The notes under the pieces were generated by a model, which worked only from the letters and a program-made list of their open reading frames with translations, searched no databases and was not told the origin of the DNA. The position numbers and the translations under genes were made by a program. DNA of 54,749 nt from Lachnospiraceae bacterium (GTDB lineage Bacteria > Bacillota > Clostridia > Lachnospirales > Lachnospiraceae), in the NCBI GenBank assembly GCA_028724245.1, contig JAQYDI010000070.1, positions 1-54,749 on the forward strand. The letters run 5' to 3'. Below, piece by piece: positions 41,533-50,465 of the stretch. How positions within the stretch are numbered: position 1 is the first letter of the stretch; every line of letters starts with the position of its first letter.

Positions 41533-41592
41533 GTTACGGTTCGGACTTCTGCCTCACAACCTGTATTCCCCTGCAGAAGTCCGGACAGTAAC
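41533..41592. repeat. 60-bp palindromic repeat, short relative of E2/E3
   Basis: GTTACGGTTCGGACTTCTGC (41533-41552) is inverted at 41573-41592 with two mismatches. The arms match the outer arms of the large repeats E2 and E3 (GTTACTGTCCGGACTTC), but the internal core is missing. It sits upstream of guaB and of the CmpB-like gene. Confidence 0.75.
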
Positions 41593-41652
41593 ATCCAAAG
41601 CCCGAAATATGTTGAAGGTTGTCTTTTATCCTGCTATAATGCTTTCTGTTGC

Positions 41653-41670
41653 CTGGCTCTGAACAGTTAC
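41653..41670. repeat. solo repeat arm
   Basis: An exact copy of CTGGCTCTGAACAGTTAC, also at 9986-10003 and 17616-17633. No matching left arm was found within 60 bp. Confidence 0.75.
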
Positions 41671-41758
41671 TGGTGTTTGGTGCCTTTGGCAGATACAGGA
41701 TTCGTGATGTATCTGCTGTAATAGAAAAATATGATGATTGCAACAGGAGAGTTTTGTG

Positions 41759-43054
41759 ATGGTTTTTACAGGCTATGAGTTAGTGTGGCTGTTTCTTGTC
41801 TGGTCTTTTCTGGGCTGGGTGCTGGAAACAGTTATGGCTGCTGTGAAGCAGAAGCGTTTTGTTAACAGGGGTCTGATCAATGCACCGTTCTGTATTCTTT
41901 ACGGTGTGGGTGCTGTTCTGATCACTGTGGTGTGTCAGGAACTGAATGGTTTCTGGCTGTTTGTATATTCTGTTATTCTGGCGACCCTGCTGGAGTGGAC
42001 GGCCGGTCATCTGATCGAGAAGATGTATCATGAAAGATGGTGGAATTATTCCGGGATTCTGTGGAATCTGGATGGGTATATCTGTGTTCCCGTTTCAATT
42101 TTCTGGGGGATTCTGTCCGTCATTATGATGAAATGGGGCAATCCCCTGATGACAGGGCTGTTTCATTTGATTCCGGAACTGCCGCGGGTGATTCTGGTAC
42201 TGGTACTGCTGATCGGACTGGGGCTTGATATGGCTGCTACACTGATTATCATGTCGGGGCGGAGCAGAAGGATACAGCAGTGGGAAGCGGTGGATTCCTG
42301 GCTGACCGGCATCAGCTCACGGCTGGGTAAAAGGATTTATTCCCGTGTGGATGCACGTATCAGACGTGCTTATCCGGAGGCGAAGGTGGAAAAAGCCGCT
42401 GAGCCTGTGGAGGGCGTATTTGCTTACGGATGCAGTTTTCATAAGCTGGTCTGGTTGTTTATGATCGGTGCTTTTCTCGGGGATATTACGGAAACCATAT
42501 TCTGCCGGGTGACGGCAGGTGTCTGGATGAGCCGGAGCAGTGTGGTATGGGGCCCTTTCAGTATCGTATGGGGCTTTGCCATTGCGGCGGCAACAGCGCT
42601 GCTCTACAAATACCGGAACCGTTCCGACAGCTTTCTGTTTCTGACAGGTACTTTTCTTGGCGGTGCATACGAATATTTCTGCAGTGTCCTGTCGGAGCTG
42701 GTATTTGGAAAAGTATTCTGGGATTACAGTGAAATTCCGTTCAATCTGGGCGGGCGCATCAACCTGCTGTACTGTTTCTTCTGGGGCATTGCGGCGGTTG
42801 TCTGGATCAAGCAGCTTTATCCCGTGTTTTCTTCCCTGATAGAAAAGGTTCCCGTAAAGGCAGGGAAAATCCTGACATGGGTGATGATCGTTTTCATGTG
42901 CTGCAACATGGCTGTTTCGGGACTGGCTCTGATCCGCAGCGATCAGCGCGTACATGGCATTGAGGCGGAGCATGGCTGGCAGCAGACCATGGACAGGATG
43001 TATGATGATGAGACGCTGGAGCGGATCTATCCCAATGCGCTGACAGTGGAATGA
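41759..43054 (+). CDS. putative CmpB-like membrane protein, duplicated domain
   Basis: This 431-residue protein has about 10 membrane segments in two copies of a PF06541 (CmpB-like, putative ABC permease) unit. Both copies show FLGW..E or FLGDITE near the start and a WNYS..W or WDYS..PFN..G region. The first half spans about residues 1-180 and the second about 220-400. Function is unknown. ATG 41759 follows AGGAG; an in-frame TTG at 41738 adds seven unlikely residues. It is followed 39 bp later by crcB, suggesting a shared transcript. Confidence 0.82.
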   Translation: MVFTGYELVWLFLVWSFLGWVLETVMAAVKQKRFVNRGLINAPFCILYGVGAVLITVVCQELNGFWLFVYSVILATLLEWTAGHLIEKMYHERWWNYSGILWNLDGYICVPVSIFWGILSVIMMKWGNPLMTGLFHLIPELPRVILVLVLLIGLGLDMAATLIIMSGRSRRIQQWEAVDSWLTGISSRLGKRIYSRVDARIRRAYPEAKVEKAAEPVEGVFAYGCSFHKLVWLFMIGAFLGDITETIFCRVTAGVWMSRSSVVWGPFSIVWGFAIAAATALLYKYRNRSDSFLFLTGTFLGGAYEYFCSVLSELVFGKVFWDYSEIPFNLGGRINLLYCFFWGIAAVVWIKQLYPVFSSLIEKVPVKAGKILTWVMIVFMCCNMAVSGLALIRSDQRVHGIEAEHGWQQTMDRMYDDETLERIYPNALTVE

Positions 43055-43093
43055 TTTCTGCGGGACGGCGTTTTTTAGAGAGGATTTTTGAAA

Positions 43094-43468
43094 ATGAGTG
43101 CTTATTTATGTGTGGGGCTCGGCGGCGCGCTGGGAGCAATGCTCCGGTATGCCCTGAGTACGGTAACGGTGAAATCCGATTTTCCGTTGATGACATTTCT
43201 GACTAATCTGATCGGTGCGGTACTGATCGGATTGATTGTGGGACTGGTATCAGGGTCGAAGCTTCGCTCCGATCAGTTGATCCTGCTTTTAAAGACCGGT
43301 TTCTGCGGCGGTTTTACTACATTTTCCACATTTTCGCTGGAGACCATGACGCTGCTGGAGCGTGGATGTTACATAACCGGCGGATGCTATGCGGTCTGCA
43401 GTCTGGTCTGCTGCATTGCGGGAGTATGGATCGGGAAATGCCTTGCCGGTCTGGCTGTGGGCGCATAA
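43094..43468 (+). CDS. crcB: fluoride channel CrcB/FluC
   Basis: This 124-residue membrane protein has four helices and the Fluc signatures: GGALGAMLRY in helix 1, an N in FLTNLIGA and the FCGGFTTFSTFSLET motif in helix 3 where Phe and Ser/Thr line the fluoride path. It dimerises to export fluoride. No fluoride riboswitch is visible in the short gap upstream. ATG 43094 follows GAGAGGA; TTG 43088 is an alternative. It is the last gene before a terminator. Confidence 0.93.
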   Translation: MSAYLCVGLGGALGAMLRYALSTVTVKSDFPLMTFLTNLIGAVLIGLIVGLVSGSKLRSDQLILLLKTGFCGGFTTFSTFSLETMTLLERGCYITGGCYAVCSLVCCIAGVWIGKCLAGLAVGA

Positions 43469-43544
43469 ACACTCCGCGGGGACTGTACCCCGGAGGGAGA
43501 TTGATGAACCGGAGAGATTGATGAACCGGAACGGGAAGCGGACG

Positions 43545-43603
43545 AAAAAGGGAGCTGCTGCACTAACTATATGATACCAGAGTCAGTGCGGCAGCTCCTT
43601 TTT
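43545..43603 (+). terminator. terminator after crcB
   Basis: GGAGCTGCTGCACT (43551-43564) pairs with AGTGCGGCAGCTCC (43585-43598), followed by TTTTT. Just upstream a 16-bp unit (GAGATTGATGAACCGG) is repeated in tandem at about 43498-43529. Confidence 0.8.
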
Positions 43604-43643
43604 CAGTACGGACTGTTTTCGAAGTTCCGTTAATGAGCGTTTA

Positions 43644-44696
43644 TTAATGATCGTTGTCCTTATTGCAGATCTGTGTGCTGTTCCGCGGAATGATTTTTAC
43701 AGGAAGATAGGTAATGCAGTCTTCGATGTCTTTTCCTGCAATCAGACTGAACAGGATATCAAGCGCCGTTTCCGCTTTCTTTTTAATATCCTGATGAACG
43801 GTGGTCAGCTGAGGGTTGGAAAAGCTGGCATAGGCGTTGTCATCAAAGCCGCATACGGAGAAATCCTCCGGTACCCGCATACCCTGTCTGGTCAGGTACC
43901 CGATAATGGAAAAAGCAAACTGGTCGCTGGTACAGAAGAGAACATAGTTCTGACCGGCGAAGGGGAAGAGCTGATCCAGTTTGGCGTAGCTGTGTATATC
44001 CAGCGGATCCAGATAAATGATATCGGGGATACCCGGGTGGCTGCAGGGCAGGTGATATTCTTTGAGAACTTCATGGATCCCGTCCATACGCTCCAGCGAA
44101 GAACCTTTCTGTACATCGGCATCGTCGGTGATGGTAATGATATTTTTAAAACCCCGGGAGATCAGATACCGGGCCATAAGGCGTCCGGCCTCTGCATCAT
44201 CCAGCTTGACATGGTGCCCCTCCTTCAGTTCTTCGGGGCTGCCGTAGGTATCAATGCCGACGATGGGGCAGTCTGCCAGGGCAGAAAGCTTTTTGAAGTT
44301 TTTGCAGGAAAATGTAATGGTGATGATACCGGCCACATTCCAGGACATGGCTGTGGAGGTAATGTCCTTGTTTTCCTTATTAATGTACAGCATCATATAA
44401 TAGCCTGCGTTGGAGATGATCTCTTCCATCACGCCTACGATATATCCGAAAAACGGGTCGCTGAGATAAGTCAGGGAATACTTGCGCGTCAGGTGGGCGA
44501 CCACAAGGATAATGCGGGACTTTCCTTTTGTAAGGGATTCCAGTCCCATTCTGGGGACATAATTGTAATCTTTCAGAGCCTTCTGTATCCGTTCCACATT
44601 CTCTTTTGATACTTTATTGGTACGACCATGAATGACATTGGCCACGGTAGTAGGGCTCACGTTCATCATTTCAGCAATTTCTTTAATCGTAATCAT
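43644..44696 (-). CDS. LacI family transcriptional regulator
   Basis: This roughly 350-residue repressor has the LacI HTH at its N-terminus (MITIKEIAEMMNVSPTTVAN, then VIHGRTNKVSKENVERIQKA) and a sugar-binding periplasmic-like domain to the C-terminus. It is divergent from the sugar ABC locus and probably controls it, sensing the transported sugar. ATG 44696 is preferred (GGAGA lies eight bases upstream); TTG 44702 is also in frame. The regulator's own upstream region has an ACCGGT-centred dyad (about 44731-44742) that may be an operator. Confidence 0.9.
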   Translation of the reverse strand: MITIKEIAEMMNVSPTTVANVIHGRTNKVSKENVERIQKALKDYNYVPRMGLESLTKGKSRIILVVAHLTRKYSLTYLSDPFFGYIVGVMEEIISNAGYYMMLYINKENKDITSTAMSWNVAGIITITFSCKNFKKLSALADCPIVGIDTYGSPEELKEGHHVKLDDAEAGRLMARYLISRGFKNIITITDDADVQKGSSLERMDGIHEVLKEYHLPCSHPGIPDIIYLDPLDIHSYAKLDQLFPFAGQNYVLFCTSDQFAFSIIGYLTRQGMRVPEDFSVCGFDDNAYASFSNPQLTTVHQDIKKKAETALDILFSLIAGKDIEDCITYLPVKIIPRNSTQICNKDNDH

Positions 44697-44932
44697 AAGC
44701 AAATCTCCATAAACACCGGAATCGGGTTATATTACCGGTTTATTGGTTTTCTCAATGAAATAATAATAAAATACTGGTCAAAAAAAAGCAAGTATAATGT
44801 TTCCTAAAAAGACAAATGTCCTAAAAAAAAGTGTAAAATGCGCCGCAAAACCAACAAAATGAAAAAATATATAAAAAATGCACTAAAATAGGATATAAAA
44901 TTATTTATATTAATGGTTTTGTTCAAAACTTC

Positions 44933-44961
44933 TTTACACCACATCAAAACTGTGTTATTCT
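44933..44961 (+). promoter_or_regulatory. promoter of first sugar-binding gene
   Basis: TTTACA (44933-44938), 17-bp spacer ending GTGT, TATTCT (44956-44961). The same GTGTTATTCT string forms the -10 region of the ATPase promoter at 49274-49302. Confidence 0.65.
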
Positions 44962-45010
44962 TGCATCATGAAATGCATCGAAACGTTAAAAAAAGATGCG
45001 AAAAAATGTA

Positions 45011-45026
45011 GGTGTTATACAACACC
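45011..45026 (+). promoter_or_regulatory. shared leader dyad, copy 1
   Basis: GGTGTTATACAACACC is a dyad (GTGTT, four bases, AACAC) 17 bp before the ATG and about 51 bp after the -10. The same GTGTTATACAACAC core occurs in the same place before the paralog (51823-51836). It may be a repressor operator or a small RNA hairpin beside the ribosome binding site. Confidence 0.6.
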
Positions 45027-45043
45027 GGAAAAGGAGGACAAAC

Positions 45044-46363
45044 ATGAAAAGAAAATCAATTGCAGTGCTGCTTGCAGCAACCATGGTACTTGGTTTGACA
45101 GCGTGCGGCGGAGGTTCATCAGACGGCGGTTCTGAAACCAAGGCAGACGGCGGCGCATCCAGCTCCAAATCAGGCGATACCATCCGTCTGGTTAACGGTA
45201 AGATCGAGATCGACGCACAGCTGAAGAAACTGGCTGAGAAGTACAAAGAAGAAACAGGTGTTACCGTTGAGATCGAATCCATGGGCGGCGGCATCGATAT
45301 CCAGGGTACCCTGAAGGGCTACTATCAGGGCGACAACATGCCTGATATCTTCGTTAACGGCGGCGCTACAGACTTCAAGAACTGGGAAGGCATGCTGGTT
45401 GATATGAGCGATCAGGCATGGGCATCCGATACAGACGCTGCATATGTGAATGAAGAAGGTACCATCGGTTTCCCTTACACAACAGAAGCTGTTGGTCTGG
45501 CTTACAATGCAGATATTCTTGAAAAAGCAGGTATTGATCCCGCAACTCTGACCGGTCCTTCTCAGATCGAAGAAGCTTTCAAGACAATCGATTCCAAGAA
45601 GGATGAACTTGGTCTGACAGCAGTAGTTGGTTACTGTGCAGAAGCTACCAACCTGTACTGGTCAACCGGTAACCACTTATTTGCAAACTACCTTGATGCA
45701 GGTCTTGACCGTGACGATACAACCTACATTGATATGCTGAACGACGGCGGCAAGCTGGACGATGCACGTCTGACAGACTTCGCTAAATTTGTAGGTATTC
45801 TGAATCAGTATTCTGATCCTGCTCTGCTGGTATCCGGTACATATGATCAGCAGATCCTGAACTTTGCATCCGGCAAGTACGCATTCGTTACACAGGGTTC
45901 CTGGATCGGCGCAACCATGACAGCTGACGATGCTGATGCATACGCAGCAGCAGGCAGCTTCAAGGTTGGCATGATTCCCTACGCATTCCAGGATGGTATC
46001 GACACCATTCTGACCAACTCACCTTCCTGGTGGTCCGTATACAAAGAAGGCAACGTAGAAGCTGCTGAAGCTTTCCTGCAGTGGCTGTCAGAAGACGAAG
46101 GTCAGCAGGTACTGGTTGAAGAAGCAGGCTTTATCAGCCCCTTCAAGTCCTGCAAATACGTAGCATCTGATCCTTTTGCTCAGACTCTGTCCGATTACAT
46201 GGCAGCAGGCAAGACTTCTGCATGGCACTGGCTGAACATGAAGGAAGGCTACGCTCAGAACTTCACAGGTCAGGTATTTGCTGATTACGCAGCAGGCAAC
46301 CTGGATGCAGACGGATTTGTTAAGACATTCAAGCAGGTTACAGAAGCTTGCTACGCACAGTAA
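45044..46363 (+). CDS. sugar ABC transporter substrate-binding lipoprotein (SBP1)
   Basis: This 439-residue SBP_bac_1 protein has a lipoprotein signal (VLGLTAC, Cys21) and an acidic/glycine/serine linker before the binding domain (DTIRLVNGKIEIDAQLKK). The binding domain resembles the maltose/oligosaccharide binders. It is lipid-anchored outside the cell. AAGGAGG precedes ATG 45044. Codon usage is strongly biased to C-ending codons (GAC, AAC, TTC), suggesting high expression. A near-paralog lies at 51863. A terminator-like hairpin follows, so this protein is probably made in excess over the permeases. Confidence 0.93.
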   Translation: MKRKSIAVLLAATMVLGLTACGGGSSDGGSETKADGGASSSKSGDTIRLVNGKIEIDAQLKKLAEKYKEETGVTVEIESMGGGIDIQGTLKGYYQGDNMPDIFVNGGATDFKNWEGMLVDMSDQAWASDTDAAYVNEEGTIGFPYTTEAVGLAYNADILEKAGIDPATLTGPSQIEEAFKTIDSKKDELGLTAVVGYCAEATNLYWSTGNHLFANYLDAGLDRDDTTYIDMLNDGGKLDDARLTDFAKFVGILNQYSDPALLVSGTYDQQILNFASGKYAFVTQGSWIGATMTADDADAYAAAGSFKVGMIPYAFQDGIDTILTNSPSWWSVYKEGNVEAAEAFLQWLSEDEGQQVLVEEAGFISPFKSCKYVASDPFAQTLSDYMAAGKTSAWHWLNMKEGYAQNFTGQVFADYAAGNLDADGFVKTFKQVTEACYAQ

Positions 46364-46426
46364 TCGTTATATCATACAAACCGGTTTCTGAATTTTCACG
46401 TTTTATATTTTAAACCACTGTGATAT

Positions 46427-46462
46427 GGTGGGCGGCGGTTGTTGCCGTCGCCCACCTTTTTT
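46427..46462 (+). terminator. attenuating terminator after SBP1
   Basis: GGTGGGCGGCGG (46427-46438) pairs with CCGTCGCCCACC (46445-46456), followed by TTTTTT. It lies between the binding protein and its permeases and probably gives partial termination. Confidence 0.8.
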
Positions 46463-46484
46463 ACAAAAAGAGAGGACTGAAACA

Positions 46485-47549
46485 ATGGCTGAAGACTCAA
46501 AAAGCAGAAAATTATTGTCAGTTGTTCTTTTGGCTGCCGGTATCGTTGCTCTGATCGCAGCACTGTATCTGGATTTTACCGGCAGTGATGCTTCGTTCAG
46601 AGGTCCGCTGCTGATTCTGGGCGCAATTACCGCTCTGGTCGGATTATATTTATTCCCTACAATTGAACATCATCGCACAATTATCAATATTATTTTCCTG
46701 TTCCCGCTGCTGTTTACATTTGCGGTAACAGTAATCATCCCCCTGGTTTTAGGTATCTTTTATTCCTTTACAAACTGGAACGGCATCAAGTTTACGGAAT
46801 TTGTCGGATTCTCCAATTATATGACCATGTTCAAGGATCCGGCGTTTATATGGTCCGTTTTGATTACTTTCCTGTTTGTAATCTTCAATATGATTTTCGT
46901 TAATGTAGTTGGTTTTGCACTGGCTCTGCTGTGTACTTCCAAGTTGAAGGGTGTCGGCTTCTTCCGTGCCGCTTACTTCCTGCCCAACCTGATCGGCGGT
47001 ATCGTACTGGGTTACATCTGGCAGTTCGTATTCAACAATGTTCTGGTTAAGATTACTGCCAACTGGGGCATGCAGAATTCTGTTCTGTCTTCCACCAATA
47101 CAGCATTTGCAGCAATCATCGTCGTATATATCTGGCAGTACGCAGGTTACATCATGCTGATCTACGTTACCGGTCTTACCACCATCCCGAAGGATGTTCT
47201 GGAAGCTTCCCAGATTGACGGTGCCAATGCGATCACCACTTTGTTCAGAATAAAGATCCCCATGATCGCATCTACTTTTACAATCTGTACTTTCCTGACA
47301 CTGACATCAGCATTCAAGCAGTTCGATGTCAACATGGCATTGACCAATGGTACCGGTTCTGTTGCGGACTTTATGGGCTCTTACCTGACCAACGGTACAC
47401 AGATGCTGGCACTGAACATTTACAATACGGCTATTTCCAAGAACAATTATGCAATGGGCCAGGCAAAGGCTGTGCTGTTCTTCATTATTCTGGCCTGCGT
47501 ATCCATTCTTCAGGTCAGCGTATCCAATAAGAAGGAGGTAGAGATGTAA
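46485..47549 (+). CDS. sugar ABC transporter permease, MalF type
   Basis: This 354-residue permease has about eight membrane segments: two in an N-terminal extension and six of the core, with the EAA loop (EASQIDGANAITTLFRIKIP) that docks the ATPase. It pairs with the MalG-type subunit whose start codon overlaps its stop codon. GAGAGGA precedes ATG 46485; the longer upstream frame passes through the terminator hairpin and is not credible. Substrate is a sugar of unknown identity. Confidence 0.93.
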   Translation: MAEDSKSRKLLSVVLLAAGIVALIAALYLDFTGSDASFRGPLLILGAITALVGLYLFPTIEHHRTIINIIFLFPLLFTFAVTVIIPLVLGIFYSFTNWNGIKFTEFVGFSNYMTMFKDPAFIWSVLITFLFVIFNMIFVNVVGFALALLCTSKLKGVGFFRAAYFLPNLIGGIVLGYIWQFVFNNVLVKITANWGMQNSVLSSTNTAFAAIIVVYIWQYAGYIMLIYVTGLTTIPKDVLEASQIDGANAITTLFRIKIPMIASTFTICTFLTLTSAFKQFDVNMALTNGTGSVADFMGSYLTNGTQMLALNIYNTAISKNNYAMGQAKAVLFFIILACVSILQVSVSNKKEVEM

Positions 47550-48409
47550 TGGAAATGAAAAAATCCAGAAAGATTATTCTGACTGCTCTTGCGGTAATCG
47601 TTGCAGTCTATACCCTGTTCCCCTTCTATCTGGTTGTCATGAATACATTCAAAAATGCCAACAGCATTGTAGCCAACCCGGTAGGTTTTGAGGGTGTCAG
47701 TGTATCGCAGCTGATGACAAACCTTACATCCGTTATCAACAATTCAAACTTCAACTTCTGGTATGCGTTTGGTACATCTGCAATTATTACCATTATTTCT
47801 CTGATCCTGCTGGCTCTGTTCGGCGGTATGGCTGCATGGGTTATCTGCCGTAACAAGACCAAATGGTCCACAGCAATCTACATGGTATTCATTGCTTCCA
47901 TGATCATTCCTTTTCAGGTAGTTATGCTTCCTCTGATCTCCACTTTCCGTGATGTGGGTAAATTTGTAGGTATTTCCATGTTGCAGTCCATCCCCGGTAT
48001 CGTGTTTGCTTACTGCGGATTCGGCGGCGCAATGACCGTATTTATCCTGACCGGTTTCATCAAAGGTATTCCCTACGAGCTGGAAGAAGCTGCGGCAATC
48101 GACGGATGCTCACCTGAAGGAACATTCTTTCGCATCATTTTCCCTCTGCTGACACCGGTTATCACTACCGTTACCATTCTGAACGGTATGTGGATCTGGA
48201 ACGACTACCTGCTGCCTTCCCTGATGCTGGGACAGAACGGTAAGGTAAAAACACTGCCGGTTGCAGTACAGGCTTTCGTAGGTTCCTACGTAAAACAGTG
48301 GGATCTGATTCTGGCGGCTGCTCTGCTGGCAATTATTCCCATGATCATTATCTTCCTGGTTGCTCAGAAGCAGATCATGAACGGTATGGTTGAGGGTGCT
48401 ATTAAATAA
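47549..48409 (+). CDS. sugar ABC transporter permease, MalG type
   Basis: This 286-residue permease has six membrane segments and the EAA loop (ELEEAAAIDGCSPEGTFFRI). It forms the import channel with the preceding protein. TAATG overlaps the previous stop, and AAGGAGG lies upstream. No ATPase follows directly; the UgpC/MsmK-type ATPase about 950 bp downstream is the likely motor. Confidence 0.94.
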   Translation: MEMKKSRKIILTALAVIVAVYTLFPFYLVVMNTFKNANSIVANPVGFEGVSVSQLMTNLTSVINNSNFNFWYAFGTSAIITIISLILLALFGGMAAWVICRNKTKWSTAIYMVFIASMIIPFQVVMLPLISTFRDVGKFVGISMLQSIPGIVFAYCGFGGAMTVFILTGFIKGIPYELEEAAAIDGCSPEGTFFRIIFPLLTPVITTVTILNGMWIWNDYLLPSLMLGQNGKVKTLPVAVQAFVGSYVKQWDLILAAALLAIIPMIIIFLVAQKQIMNGMVEGAIK

Positions 48410-48426
48410 TAACGACTTTTTTGACC

Positions 48427-48456
48427 GGGGGCGTCGTAGCTTGCGACGCTCCTTTT
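48427..48456 (+). terminator. terminator after permease genes
   Basis: GGGGCGTCG pairs with CGACGCTCC (including one G-T pair), followed by TTTTC. Confidence 0.65.
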
Positions 48457-48498
48457 CTGTAAAACAGATACCCGGTTTTCTTTTGAAAGGCGACGAAT

Positions 48499-49206
48499 AT
48501 GAATTTATTTGATATGAATGGACCGCTGATGAATGCTTTGCGGAAACTGGCAAACATTTTTTTATGCAATGTAATGTTTTGTCTCCTTTCCCTGCCGGTG
48601 ATCACCATCGGCGCATCTCTGACGGCACTGTTTACCTGTATGCAGGCAATACTGGCCAATGACGAGGACGATGTTATTGCCAAACAGTTCTGGAGAGCAT
48701 TTAAGCAGAATTTTGGTCAGGCGACGGTGCTGTGGCTGTTCTGTCTTGTGATTTTCGGCCTGCTGGGATTTTATTATATGATTATTTCACATATGACCGG
48801 CATGGCGGGAAAATTATACATGATCAGTTTCTTTGTGATGTGCCTTCTGTTTCTGTTTGGTTTTCAGTATCTTTTTCCGCTGCAGGCCAGATACAAAAAC
48901 AAGGTAAAATATACGATTAAAAATGCGTGGCTTCTCAGCATTGCCGCATTTCCCTGGACACTTTTAAGCATTGCTCTGGTGGTGGGAGCTGTTTATATTT
49001 CCTTTTTTATGGATCCGAGCGGCGCCAACACAGCGGTATTTCTGTGGGGTGTGCTGGGGTTCGGAATTGTGGCATACCTGAACAGTATTATTTTCCAGAA
49101 GGCATTCAATCTGATCGACCCTGTAAAACTGGAACCGGAACGTCATACGGCACCGGAAGGGGCGATTTTCATTGATGAAGAGCATATGCCTGATGACAGA
49201 TCCTGA
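48499..49206 (+). CDS. YesL family (DUF624) membrane protein
   Basis: This 235-residue protein has about five membrane segments and the YesL pattern: an N-terminal NIFLCNVMFCLLSLPVITIG segment and a central FWRAFKQNFGQA loop. YesL proteins are usual neighbours of Firmicutes sugar ABC importers, but their function is unknown. It lies between the permease genes and the ATPase gene. A ribosome binding site (GAAAGGCG) precedes the ATG. Confidence 0.88.
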   Translation: MNLFDMNGPLMNALRKLANIFLCNVMFCLLSLPVITIGASLTALFTCMQAILANDEDDVIAKQFWRAFKQNFGQATVLWLFCLVIFGLLGFYYMIISHMTGMAGKLYMISFFVMCLLFLFGFQYLFPLQARYKNKVKYTIKNAWLLSIAAFPWTLLSIALVVGAVYISFFMDPSGANTAVFLWGVLGFGIVAYLNSIIFQKAFNLIDPVKLEPERHTAPEGAIFIDEEHMPDDRS

Positions 49207-49273
49207 CCTCATGAGATTCAGGAAAAGAAAGAAAACAGGTCAAAAAATTATATAAAATATCAAGAAACTATCG

Positions 49274-49302
49274 TTGAACATGGTCAAAATAAGTGTTATT
49301 CT
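49274..49302 (+). promoter_or_regulatory. ATPase gene promoter
   Basis: TTGAAC (49274-49279), 17-bp spacer ending GTGT, TATTCT (49297-49302). The GTGTTATTCT string matches the SBP1 promoter, which suggests shared regulation. Confidence 0.65.
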
Positions 49303-49364
49303 ATATTCAGATGACAATCGTAAATTACAAAATGTCCATAGACTGACAATTGGAGGAAAGTAAT

Positions 49365-50465
49365 ATGGCTTCGATTAGTTTTAAGAATGTAACAAAGATT
49401 TATGATGGCGCAACAACCCCGGTCGTTCCCAATCTGAATCTGGAAATCAAGGATAAGGAATTCGTCATTCTGGTTGGGCCTTCCGGATGCGGTAAATCAA
49501 CTACTCTGCGTATGATTGCAGGTCTGGAAACCATCACCGAAGGCGAACTGTACATCGGCGACAGACTGGTCAACAAGATCCCTCCCAAGGATCGTGATAT
49601 TGCCATGGTTTTCCAGAATTATGCGCTGTATCCTCATATGAATGTATATAAGAATATCGCCTTTGGTCTGAACCTGCGTAAGGTAGACAAGGATGAGATC
49701 GACCGCCGTGTACATGAGGCGGCGAAGATCCTCGATCTGGAGCATCTGCTGAGCCGCAAACCCAAGGAACTGTCCGGCGGTCAGAGACAGCGTGTGGCTC
49801 TGGGACGTGCCATGGTTCGCCAGCCTTCCGTATTTCTGCTTGATGAACCTCTGTCCAACCTGGATGCGAAGCTTCGTGCATCCATGAGAACGGAGATTGC
49901 CCGTCTGCACCAGAAACTGGACACCACATTCGTATATGTAACTCATGACCAGACTGAGGCCATGACCATGGGTGACCGTATCGTTGTTATGAAAGATGGT
50001 GTGATCCAGCAGTACGATACCCCCCAGGTTCTGTATGATACACCTGTCAACCTGTTCGTTGCCGGTTTCATCGGCAGCCCTCAGATGAACTTCATGGATG
50101 TGGAAATCGAAAAGAAGGATAATCAGATCTATGCGGTTCTTGGACAGGATAAGCTGGCTGTACCGAAGTTCAAATGGGATGCACTGGCACCTTATGTGGG
50201 CAAACATGTGACCATGGGCTTCCGTCCGGAGGATTTCTTTATCGGCGAAAAGGCAGGAGAAGGCAATTCCATGTCGGCACAGATGACATTCAGCGAATTG
50301 CTGGGTGCTGATTACAACCTGTATATGTATGTGAATGACAATCGTATCATTGTCAAGATCCCTGCTACTGCAGAACAGCCCGCAAGCGGCCCGCTGAAGC
50401 TTGGCGCTGATATGGACAAGGCTCATTTCTTTGATAAGGAAAGCCAGAAGGCAATCTGCCATTAA
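49365..50465 (+). CDS. ugpC: sugar ABC transporter ATPase, UgpC/MsmK type
   Basis: This 366-residue ATPase has Walker A (GPSGCGKSTTLRMIAG), Q-loop (MVFQNYALYPHMN), signature (LSGGQRQRVALGRAMVR), Walker B (VFLLDEPLSNLDAK), switch His (THDQTEAMTMG) and a C-terminal OB-fold regulatory domain (about 235-366). Such ATPases often serve several sugar importers at once. It has its own promoter with the same -10 as SBP1. GGAGGA precedes ATG 49365; the frame to 49350 is overlap. The next gene (AraC) overlaps its stop codon. Confidence 0.94.
   Translation: MASISFKNVTKIYDGATTPVVPNLNLEIKDKEFVILVGPSGCGKSTTLRMIAGLETITEGELYIGDRLVNKIPPKDRDIAMVFQNYALYPHMNVYKNIAFGLNLRKVDKDEIDRRVHEAAKILDLEHLLSRKPKELSGGQRQRVALGRAMVRQPSVFLLDEPLSNLDAKLRASMRTEIARLHQKLDTTFVYVTHDQTEAMTMGDRIVVMKDGVIQQYDTPQVLYDTPVNLFVAGFIGSPQMNFMDVEIEKKDNQIYAVLGQDKLAVPKFKWDALAPYVGKHVTMGFRPEDFFIGEKAGEGNSMSAQMTFSELLGADYNLYMYVNDNRIIVKIPATAEQPASGPLKLGADMDKAHFFDKESQKAICH

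Noticed and set aside
43055..43093. Fluoride riboswitch before crcB
   Set aside because: The gap is only 39 bp and lacks the conserved riboswitch sequence.
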